From Oligoflexia bacterium (GTDB taxonomy: Bacteria; Bdellovibrionota; UBA1018): a stretch of DNA of 64,000 nt. The stretch is from NCBI GenBank assembly GCA_023701205.1, contig JAMPXJ010000001.1, positions 62,001 to 126,000 on the forward strand, written 5' to 3'. A model generated the notes under the pieces. It searched no databases. It saw only the letters and a program-made list of their open reading frames with translations, and was not told the DNA's origin. Shown piece after piece: positions 58,250 to 64,000 of this stretch. The position numbers and the translations under genes were made by a program. Position 1 is the stretch's first letter. Each line of letters opens with the position of its first letter.

Positions 58250-58636
58250 ATGGCTACCGAGAAGAAAGTAGAGAAGAAGCCGGCGAAAGATAAGGCTGCC
58301 ACCCCGGCGAAAGCCAAGGCAGTCGCCCCAGCGCCCGCCGCTACCGCGGTGAGCACCGCTAACGCACTTCAGAAACGTCGAACGGTGGTCGGTACGGTCG
58401 TGAGTGACAAAATGGCCAAAACGATCGTCGTGAAGGTTGATCGCCAGGTTCGTCACTCCATGTACAAAAAATACGTGGTGAGGTCCCGCCGTTTCAAGGC
58501 ACACGACGAGCGCAACGAAGCGAAGGTCGGTGATCGGGTGATGTTGGTTGAATCCCGTCCCATGAGCCGGGAGAAGCGCTGGGTGCTCCAATCGATCATC
58601 CGCAAAGCCGGACAGGTCCTCGAGATCTCCGTTTAA
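58250..58636 (+). CDS. rpsQ: 30S ribosomal protein S17 with Lys/Ala/Pro-rich N-terminal extension
   Basis: S17 is an early 30S assembly protein with an OB fold. The core begins at about residue 42 (KRRTVVGTVVSDKMAKTIVVKVDRQVRHSMYKKYVVRSRRFKAHDE, then VGDRVMLVESRPMSREKRWVL). Before it are about 40 residues of low complexity (EKKVEKKPAKDKAATPAKAKAVAPAPA). The first ATG has AGGAAG upstream two bases after rpmC, so the extension is probably made. Confidence 0.94.
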   Translation: MATEKKVEKKPAKDKAATPAKAKAVAPAPAATAVSTANALQKRRTVVGTVVSDKMAKTIVVKVDRQVRHSMYKKYVVRSRRFKAHDERNEAKVGDRVMLVESRPMSREKRWVLQSIIRKAGQVLEISV

Positions 58637-58661
58637 CAGGACCTGCTAGGAGGTAATAGTT

Positions 58662-59030
58662 ATGATCCAGATGCGTACTCGTCTTGATGTTGCGGATAAC
58701 TCGGGTGCAAAGTCCGTTATGTGCATCAAAGTTCTGGGTGGAACGCGCCGTAAATATGCGACTGTCGGCGACGTCATCGTCGTGACGGTCAAGGACGCCG
58801 TTCCTAACGCCAAAGTAAAGAAGGGCGAGATTTTGAAGGCTGTCATCGTTCGCACGAAGAAGGAAGTGAACCGGAACGATGGCACCTATATCCGCTTTGA
58901 CACGAATTCGGCAGTTCTTATCAATGCTCAGAACGAGCCGATCGGAACCCGTATCTTCGGCCCTGTAGCTCGCGAGCTTCGTGCCCGGGCTTTCACGAAG
59001 ATTATTTCCCTCGCTCCTGAGGTTCTTTGA
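58662..59030 (+). CDS. rplN: 50S ribosomal protein L14
   Basis: L14 forms an intersubunit bridge and binds silencing factor RsfS. The 122-residue protein ([86 protein letters not shown]) is canonical and of standard length. AGGAGG lies nine bases upstream. Confidence 0.98.
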   Translation: MIQMRTRLDVADNSGAKSVMCIKVLGGTRRKYATVGDVIVVTVKDAVPNAKVKKGEILKAVIVRTKKEVNRNDGTYIRFDTNSAVLINAQNEPIGTRIFGPVARELRARAFTKIISLAPEVL

Positions 59031-59037
59031 GGTTTTT

Positions 59038-59433
59038 ATGGTGACTCAACAAGAGATCAAGTTCTCGATTCGCAAGGACGACCAGGTCGAAGTGATCGCC
59101 GGCCGGGAAAAAGGCAAGACGGGCAAAGTAGTGAAGGTCAATCAGAAGTCGGGCCGTGTGACCGTGGAGAAGGTTAACATGGTCAAACGCCACATGAAGC
59201 CCTCTCAGAAATATCCTCAGGGCGGCATCGTTGAGCGGGAGCTGCCTCTTCATTATTCGAACGTCCTTTTGGTTTGCCCGAAGTGCAACAAAGGGGTTCG
59301 CCACGGCCGTAAGCTTGTCGAAGCGGCGGCTAAAGGCAAGAAGAAGAATGCGAAGGCCGAGTCGGCTGCCGCAAAGAAGATGGTAAAAGTCAGAGTCTGT
59401 AAGCGCTGCGGCGAATCTTTGGACGCTGCGTGA
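59038..59433 (+). CDS. rplX: 50S ribosomal protein L24 with zinc-ribbon-type cysteines
   Basis: L24 starts 50S assembly. The KOW core (IRKDDQVEVIAGREKGKTGKVVKVNQKSGRVTVEKVNMVKRHMKPSQKYPQGGIVERELPLHYSNV) is standard. Near the C-terminus CPKC and CKRC form a C4 zinc-binding pair, separated by a long Lys/Ala insert (EAAAKGKKKNAKAESAAAKK), giving 131 residues against about 104. The ATG at 59038 is used. Confidence 0.96.
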   Translation: MVTQQEIKFSIRKDDQVEVIAGREKGKTGKVVKVNQKSGRVTVEKVNMVKRHMKPSQKYPQGGIVERELPLHYSNVLLVCPKCNKGVRHGRKLVEAAAKGKKKNAKAESAAAKKMVKVRVCKRCGESLDAA

Positions 59434-59452
59434 GTCAGACGGGAGGTAGGTT

Positions 59453-60193
59453 GTGGTAGCAGCAAAGGACGATACCGAGAATAAGAAAGACGTGGCCAGC
59501 GGCGAGGCTGAAGGTGCGGCGAAAGCCAAGACTGACGCCAAGAAAGCCGCTGCTGAAGCAGCTAAAGCCAAGGCGAAGAAGGCCAAGGAAGATGCGGCCG
59601 CCATGTCCGTGAAGATTGCGGCTCCGGGCGAGACCAAGGTTTCTCCCGCTAAGACGCCACGTCTTCAGAATCATTACAAGAACAAGGTGATTCCGGCTTT
59701 GATGAAGGAATACCAGTTCAAGAACCCCATGCAGGTCCCGCGGCTCCTGAAGGTCACGGTCAACTGCGCTGTTAAGGAAGCCGTCGGTAACCCGAAGGTT
59801 CTTGACAGCGCGTACGAGGATATCCTCGCCATCGCCGGCCAGAAGCCGGTTACCACCCGCGCCCGCAAGGCGATTGCGGCCTTCAAGGTTCGCAAAGGCA
59901 ATGCGGTAGGCGTCATGGTGACGCTGCGTCGCGCCCGCATGTACGAGTTCCTTGACCGCCTGATGAATGTTGCGCTTCCTCGAGTTCGTGACTTCAAAGG
60001 GGTTGGGAACAAGTCCTTCGATGGCAGGGGCAACTATTCGCTTGGAATTCGTGAACAGATCATCTTCCCCGAGATCAACTATGACAAGGTGGACAAGATC
60101 CGGGGCATGACCGTGACGATCGAAACGAGTGCTAAGACTAACGAGCATGCGCGCGCGCTTCTGACAGAGCTCGGCATGCCTTTCCGGAAATAA
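59453..60193 (+). CDS. rplE: 50S ribosomal protein L5 with long Ala/Lys-rich N-terminal extension
   Basis: L5 binds 5S rRNA in the central protuberance. The canonical part starts near residue 68 ([100 protein letters not shown]). About 66 residues of low-complexity Ala/Lys ([18 protein letters not shown]) come first. The GTG at 59453 has GGGAGG upstream; a start at an internal ATG (about residue 51) cannot be excluded. Confidence 0.93.
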   Translation: MVAAKDDTENKKDVASGEAEGAAKAKTDAKKAAAEAAKAKAKKAKEDAAAMSVKIAAPGETKVSPAKTPRLQNHYKNKVIPALMKEYQFKNPMQVPRLLKVTVNCAVKEAVGNPKVLDSAYEDILAIAGQKPVTTRARKAIAAFKVRKGNAVGVMVTLRRARMYEFLDRLMNVALPRVRDFKGVGNKSFDGRGNYSLGIREQIIFPEINYDKVDKIRGMTVTIETSAKTNEHARALLTELGMPFRK

Positions 60194-60217
60194 CGGAAAG
60201 ACGAAAAGGAGAATACC

Positions 60218-60403
60218 TTGTCTAAGAAGTGTAAACTCGAAAAGATTGGTTCGAAGCCGAAATTCAAGGTCCGTGTCCGGAACCGGTGCCCGCTCTGCGG
60301 CCGCCCGCGCGCGTTCATGCGGAAGTTCAATATGTGCCGTCTTTGCTTCCGTGGTCTGGCCCTCAAAGGCCAGCTCCCGGGCGTTACAAAGTCGAGCTGG
60401 TAA
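60218..60403 (+). CDS. rpsN: 30S ribosomal protein S14, zinc-binding type
   Basis: S14 completes the 30S head. The 61-residue protein carries both CxxC pairs ([10 protein letters not shown] and CRLCFR) of the zinc-binding short form, with the normal basic N-terminus [19 protein letters not shown]. It starts with TTG at 60218, preceded by AAAGGAG. A zinc-independent paralogue is not in the window. Confidence 0.96.
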   Translation: MSKKCKLEKIGSKPKFKVRVRNRCPLCGRPRAFMRKFNMCRLCFRGLALKGQLPGVTKSSW

Positions 60404-60424
60404 GGATTAAGAGGATATCAAGTT

Positions 60425-60823
60425 ATGAGCATGACTGATCCGATTGCAGATTTGTTGACTAGGATCCGCAACGCGGCCAAAGAGAAGCATGAGAAGGTCG
60501 AGATTCCGGCCTCTCGTCTCAAGGCGAATGTCGTTCGCGTTCTGAAAGAGGAAGGTTACATCAAGAACTTCCGCCTTCAGCGCGAAGAGGGGCGCCCCGT
60601 CATCAAGGTGTACCTGAAGTATACCGACGGGGGCTCGAGCGTGATTCAGGGGATCCGCCGGGTGAGCCGCCCCGGTCTTCGCCGGTACACCGGTTATGAG
60701 AAGATGCCCCGCCCACTGGGTGGAGCTGGCATCGCGATTGTGTCGACATCCAAAGGGGTGATCACGGGTCATAAAGCCCGCACCCAAAAAGTGGGTGGCG
60801 AAATCCTTTGTGAGGTTTGGTGA
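60425..60823 (+). CDS. rpsH: 30S ribosomal protein S8
   Basis: S8 binds central 16S rRNA and in E. coli represses the spc operon by binding its mRNA. The 132-residue protein (MTDPIADLLTRIRNAAKEKHEKVEIPASRLKANVVRVLKEEGYI, RRVSRPGLRRYTGYEKMPRPLGGAGIAIVSTSKGVITGHKAR, CEVW) is full length. It ends three bases before rplF. Confidence 0.98.
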   Translation: MSMTDPIADLLTRIRNAAKEKHEKVEIPASRLKANVVRVLKEEGYIKNFRLQREEGRPVIKVYLKYTDGGSSVIQGIRRVSRPGLRRYTGYEKMPRPLGGAGIAIVSTSKGVITGHKARTQKVGGEILCEVW

Positions 60824-60826
60824 TCT

Positions 60827-61372
60827 ATGTCTCGCGTAGGAAAAACCCCTGTAAAGATTCTTCAGGGCGTGAAGGTTGAAATCAAAGACAGTTCGGTCAA
60901 AGTTGAAGGTCCGAAAGGGAAGTTGAATCATCAGCTTCCCCGGGGAGTTACTGCCAAGATCGAGAACGGTTCGGTGGTTCTGAGCAGGGATGAGAAGCTG
61001 GTCGGCAACGCGGCGGCCCTCCATGGTTTGACTCGTACCGTACTCCATAATATGGTGCATGGCGTTCATACCGGTTTCACGCGTGAGCTGGATATTGTCG
61101 GCGTCGGTTATCGGGCTTCCGTAAAAGGAAACGTTCTGTCCATGACGCTGGGATATTCTCACCCGGTAGACTACGAACTGCCGCAGGGCATTGCCGCCAA
61201 GGTTGAGAACAACACCCACGTCGTGCTGAGCGGCGCGGACAAGATGCTTGTGGGCATGGTTGCCGCGAAGGTTCGCTCCTTCAAGGAGCCGGAGCCGTAT
61301 CAGGGCAAGGGCATCAAGTACAGTGACGAACATATTATCCGCAAGCAAGGTAAAGCTGCGGGAGCGAAGTAA
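60827..61372 (+). CDS. rplF: 50S ribosomal protein L6
   Basis: L6 sits near the sarcin-ricin loop. The 181-residue protein (MSRVGKTPVKILQGVKVEIKDSSVKVEGPKGKLNHQLP, NMVHGVHTGFTRELDIVGVGYRASVKGNVLSMTLGYSHPV, PYQGKGIKYSDEHIIRKQGKAAGAK) is canonical in length and in the KGKGI-like C-terminal motif. Confidence 0.98.
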   Translation: MSRVGKTPVKILQGVKVEIKDSSVKVEGPKGKLNHQLPRGVTAKIENGSVVLSRDEKLVGNAAALHGLTRTVLHNMVHGVHTGFTRELDIVGVGYRASVKGNVLSMTLGYSHPVDYELPQGIAAKVENNTHVVLSGADKMLVGMVAAKVRSFKEPEPYQGKGIKYSDEHIIRKQGKAAGAK

Positions 61373-61381
61373 GGATTTGTT

Positions 61382-61759
61382 ATGGCTACTAAGATCCGTC
61401 GTACGACGAGCCCGAAACAGGTCATCCGGTTCAAGCGCAAGCGCCGTATTCGGGCGCGTGTGGAAGGAACTCAGGAGCGTCCCCGTCTTTCGGTTTTCCG
61501 TTCCAACAAGCACATCTACGTCCAGCTGGTCGATGATGTGAAGGGCCACACCCTGGTTGCCGCTTCCACTATGGAAGAGGAGCTCCGGGAAAAGGTGGGC
61601 GGGAGCGTCGAGGGTGCCAAGACCCTCGGCAACCTGGTCGCCAAGAGAGCGCTCGCCAAGAACATCAGCCTCGTGGTGTTCGACCGCAGCGGTTACCTGT
61701 ATCACGGCCGGGTCAAAGCCCTGGCTGACGCCGCCCGTGAAGGCGGATTGAAGTTCTAA
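61382..61759 (+). CDS. rplR: 50S ribosomal protein L18
   Basis: L18 binds 5S rRNA with L5. The 125-residue protein has [95 protein letters not shown], canonical throughout. The GTG-free ATG start at 61382 follows rplF by nine bases. Confidence 0.98.
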   Translation: MATKIRRTTSPKQVIRFKRKRRIRARVEGTQERPRLSVFRSNKHIYVQLVDDVKGHTLVAASTMEEELREKVGGSVEGAKTLGNLVAKRALAKNISLVVFDRSGYLYHGRVKALADAAREGGLKF

Positions 61760-61771
61760 GGAGAAGATCTC

Positions 61772-62287
61772 ATGGCGATGAACCAACAAATGGGACGTCA
61801 GCAGCACGAAGAGTCGGAGTTCGAAGACAAGGTGATCCACATCAACCGCTGCGCCAAGGTGGTCAAGGGTGGCCGCCGCTTCAGCTTCGCAGCCATCGTA
61901 GTGGTCGGCGACAAGAAGGGCCAGGTCGGCGTCGGATTAGGTAAGGCGGGCGAAGTTCCTGAAGCCATCAAGAAGGCTGGCAAGCAGGCTAAGAAGAATC
62001 TCATGAAGATTCCGATGGAAGGAAACACGATTCCGCACGAGATCATCGGTCACTTCGGTGCAAGCCAGGTTCTGATGAAGCCGGCTCCGGAAGGTACCGG
62101 GATCATCGCGAGCTCTTCGGTTCGCGCGATTCTCGAGGTTGCGGGTATCCAAAACATCCTTACGAAATCGATTCGCAGGGACAATCCCCACAACGTGGTC
62201 CGTGCGACTCTCGACGGTCTGATTCGGCTGCGCAGTTTCCAGGATATCGCCAAGGCGCGCGGCAAGACCGTCGCCGAGATCCTCTAA
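61772..62287 (+). CDS. rpsE: 30S ribosomal protein S5
   Basis: S5 supports decoding accuracy and mRNA entry. The 171-residue protein has [131 protein letters not shown] is upstream. Normal length. Confidence 0.98.
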   Translation: MAMNQQMGRQQHEESEFEDKVIHINRCAKVVKGGRRFSFAAIVVVGDKKGQVGVGLGKAGEVPEAIKKAGKQAKKNLMKIPMEGNTIPHEIIGHFGASQVLMKPAPEGTGIIASSSVRAILEVAGIQNILTKSIRRDNPHNVVRATLDGLIRLRSFQDIAKARGKTVAEIL

Positions 62288-62310
62288 TGTATTGAAAGAG
62301 AGAAATCTTT

Positions 62311-62511
62311 ATGACGGCTGCAGGAAAAAGGACGATCACGATTCGCCTGAAGAGAAGCAAGATCGCTTGCAATCCCGATCAGCGCGCTACCATCAACGGA
62401 CTTGGACTGAAGAAACTTGAACAGGAGCGGACTCTGGAGAATACTCCGGCGGTTCGCGGGATGATCAAGAAGGTCCTTCACCTCGTGGAAGTCGTTTCGG
62501 AGACTCGCTAA
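62311..62511 (+). CDS. rpmD: 50S ribosomal protein L30
   Basis: L30 is a small 50S protein. The 66-residue product ([53 protein letters not shown]) is canonical. AGAGAG-type binding site. It is followed by a 114-base structured gap before rplO. Confidence 0.95.
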   Translation: MTAAGKRTITIRLKRSKIACNPDQRATINGLGLKKLEQERTLENTPAVRGMIKKVLHLVEVVSETR

Positions 62512-62625
62512 TCGAAAGATAGCAATTAATCGAGATACCCAAGGATTGGGTTGAATGATGGCTCGAGTTCGAGCCCAGGCCATGAGAGGCTGGAGCCGGA
62601 AATCTTCTGGCAATGGAGAAATCAG
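62512..62625 (+). promoter_or_regulatory. Structured leader between rpmD and rplO
   Basis: Three hairpins follow each other: ACCCAA-GGA-TTGGGT (62537-62551), GGCTCGA-GT-TCGAGCC (62560-62575), and CCAGgCC-N6-GG-CTGG (62575-62593). They lie just before the rplO ribosome binding site (TGGAGA). The in-frame upstream extension of rplO runs through these repeats and is not typical L15, so the gap is better read as leader RNA. Confidence 0.6.
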
Positions 62626-63114
62626 ATGTTGAAGCTCAATACTATCAAGGCTCAGAAGGGTGCCACTCATAAGCGCAAGCGCCTCGGGCGTGGTGCCGGT
62701 TCTGGTCACGGTCCTACCGCCGGCAAAGGCGATAAAGGTCAGCTGGCTCGTTCTGGCGGGTCCGTCCGTCCTGGCTTTGAAGGCGGTCAGATGCCGCTCT
62801 ATCGGCGTCTTCCGAAGCGGGGCTTCAAGAATGTTGCGCGGCGCACTAATGCGGTTTTGAATGTTGCGGATCTCGAGAAGCTTCCGGCGGAGATTAAAGA
62901 GGTCTCTCTCGAGAGTCTTGTCGGAATGAATGTGATCAAGGGGCGTTATGATCGCCTCACGATTCTCGGTACGGGCGAGTTGACCAAGGCTTTCAACGTG
63001 AAAGCGCACAAGGTCAGCGCCTCCGCCGGTGAGAAGATCTCGAAAGCGGGCGGAAAATTTGAGTTGATTCCGATTCCGGGCAAGCAGCAGTCGAAGGCTA
63101 AGTCCGCTCAATAA
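62626..63114 (+). CDS. rplO: 50S ribosomal protein L15
   Basis: L15 is a late 50S assembly protein. The 162-residue protein opens MLKLNTIKAQKGATHKRKRLGRGAGSGHGPTAGKGDKGQLARSGGSVRPGFEGGQMPLYRRLPKRGFKN, the canonical glycine-rich start, followed by the globular part with LPAEIKEVSLESLVG and VSASAGEKISKAGGKFELI. The ATG at 62626 has GGAGA upstream; the frame is open back to 62551 but that part is not L15-like. Confidence 0.97.
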   Translation: MLKLNTIKAQKGATHKRKRLGRGAGSGHGPTAGKGDKGQLARSGGSVRPGFEGGQMPLYRRLPKRGFKNVARRTNAVLNVADLEKLPAEIKEVSLESLVGMNVIKGRYDRLTILGTGELTKAFNVKAHKVSASAGEKISKAGGKFELIPIPGKQQSKAKSAQ

Positions 63115-63187
63115 TTCTGTTTTTTAGGCCAGCCGGATTGGCCTGGCTTGTACCTAGCTGGATCAACGTTAAGGAGCCGTGTCGAAG

Positions 63188-64000
63188 ATGTCAGGCGCTG
63201 ATGGACTGGTAAAAATCCCGGAGCTTCGCAAGCGTATTCTTTTCACCCTGATCATGCTGGCGGTTTATCGCATCGGGATCCATATTCCGACGCCAGGAAT
63301 CGATGGTGCGGCATTGACTCAGGTTTTCGCTAATATGAAGGGCACTGTCTTCGGATGGTTCAATCTCTTCAGTGGCGGAGCGCTGGAGCGTTTCAGTATT
63401 TTTGCTCTCGGAGTGATGCCTTACATCAGCAGCTCCATTATTTTTCAGCTGCTGACGGTCGTCTGGCCATATCTTCATGATCTCCAAAAGGAAGGGGATC
63501 AGGGTCGGAAGAAGATCACCCAGTATACCCGATATGGCACAGTCCTGCTTTGCCTCGTGCAAGGATATGGCATCGCGGCCGGATTGGAGCATTACAACAA
63601 TCCGACCGTAGTTCTGGCGCCAGGCATGGCTTTCAAGTTGATGACCACGATCACTCTGACGGCCGGAACCATCTTTCTGATGTGGGTCGGCGAGCAGATG
63701 TCCGAACGGGGCATCGGCAATGGAATTTCGTTGCTGATCTATGCGGGGATTGCCGCGGGCATTCCTGCAGGTATTGGAAGCACTCTGAGTCTCTACCGGT
63801 CGGGAGAGCTGAGCTTCTTCAAGATCCTGCTTGTTCTGGCGGTGATCGTCGCTACCTTCTTTGTGATTATCTTTGTTGAGCGTGGAGCTCGCCGAATTCC
63901 GATCCAATATGCAAAGCGGATCGTAGGCCGGAAAGTCTACGGCGGCCAGAATACGAACTTGCCGCTGAAGGTGAATACCTCTGGCGTCATTCCTCCGATC
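63188..64000 (+). CDS. secY: Protein translocase subunit SecY (C-terminal part outside window)
   Basis: SecY is the channel subunit of the general secretion translocon. The visible 271 residues cover the cytoplasmic N-terminus (MSGADGLVKIPELRKRILFTLIML), the plug region (FNLFSGGALERFSIFALGVMPYISSSIIFQLL), and membrane segments through about TM6 (VGEQMSERGIGNGISLLIYAGIAAGIP, VVIFVERGARRIPIQYAKRIVG). The ATG at 63188 is chosen; a GTG three codons earlier is closer to AAGGAG. It is the usual neighbour of rplO. The gene runs past the window end. Confidence 0.97.
   Translation, partial: MSGADGLVKIPELRKRILFTLIMLAVYRIGIHIPTPGIDGAALTQVFANMKGTVFGWFNLFSGGALERFSIFALGVMPYISSSIIFQLLTVVWPYLHDLQKEGDQGRKKITQYTRYGTVLLCLVQGYGIAAGLEHYNNPTVVLAPGMAFKLMTTITLTAGTIFLMWVGEQMSERGIGNGISLLIYAGIAAGIPAGIGSTLSLYRSGELSFFKILLVLAVIVATFFVIIFVERGARRIPIQYAKRIVGRKVYGGQNTNLPLKVNTSGVIPPI

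Noticed and set aside
62551-62625. 25-residue N-terminal extension of L15
   Set aside because: The extension runs through the hairpin repeats, is not L15-like, and a good ribosome binding site lies before the ATG at 62626.
63120-63150. GGCCA/TGGCC hairpin between rplO and secY as a terminator
   Set aside because: The T run lies before the stem rather than after it on the plus strand, and no minus-strand gene ends there.

Overview
The window is about 64 kb of GC-rich, gene-dense chromosome from a flagellated, chemotactic Gram-negative bacterium. LPS-export genes, sigma-54, flagellin, methyl-accepting chemotaxis proteins, outer-membrane-type proteins and a complete mevalonate operon occur together. 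Within Gram-negatives that mix points to the Bdellovibrionota (Bdellovibrio/Oligoflexia side) or a near relative; this placement is inference, and no 16S gene is present to confirm it. I see no prophage, insertion sequence, CRISPR array or integrase.

Layout. 1-8.2 kb is mostly on the minus strand: a truncated ABC ATPase, an NrnA-like DHH phosphoesterase, a RimK-type ATP-grasp ligase, and an envelope/stress operon reading lptC-lptA fusion, lptB, rpoN, hpf, closed by a strong terminator. 8.2-13.5 kb (+) is a five-gene mevalonate operon with overlapping genes: type 2 IPP isomerase, HMG-CoA reductase, a phosphomevalonate-kinase-like GHMP protein, diphosphomevalonate decarboxylase and mevalonate kinase. 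13.6-18.7 kb (+) holds a 1387-residue repeat lipoprotein (11 Ig-like repeats plus a LamG-like domain) and a beta-barrel protein; flagellin follows on the minus strand. 19.7-25 kb (+) is a macromolecular-synthesis cluster rpsU, yqeY, mpg, dnaG, rpoD. 25-29.5 kb carries two chemoreceptors flanking tRNA-Ile2(CAU) and a large inverted-repeat element, then an Fe-S-type winged-helix regulator. 29.6-44.4 kb is mixed housekeeping and accessory: a secreted EEP-family phosphatase, Crp/Fnr regulator, persulfide-dioxygenase/rhodanese fusion, Nif3 protein, zinc-ribbon protein, RNase P RNA, arginine decarboxylase, HAD phosphatase, aminopeptidase P, tRNA-dihydrouridine synthase, DUF1285 protein, two-subunit class I fumarase, acyl-CoA thioesterase and a DMT transporter. 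44.6-49.5 kb (+) is the protease cluster clpP, clpX, lon.

49.5-64 kb (+) is the str-S10-spc ribosomal superoperon: rpsL rpsG, terminator, fusA, rpsJ, then rplC rplD rplW rplB rpsS rplV rpsC rplP rpmC rpsQ rplN rplX rplE rpsN rpsH rplF rplR rpsE rpmD rplO secY (cut by the window end). tuf is absent from its usual place after fusA. Many of these proteins carry Ala/Lys/Pro-rich tails. Four intergenic leaders (before rpsL, rpsJ, rplC and rplO) contain stacked hairpins not explained by the coding features.

The most promising unexplained signals are the inverted-repeat element beside tRNA-Ile2 (about 26871-27075), the structured rpsJ-rplC gap with an open frame continuing past the rpsJ stop, the rplO leader, and a promoter-driven 22-codon micro-ORF at 32641-32709.
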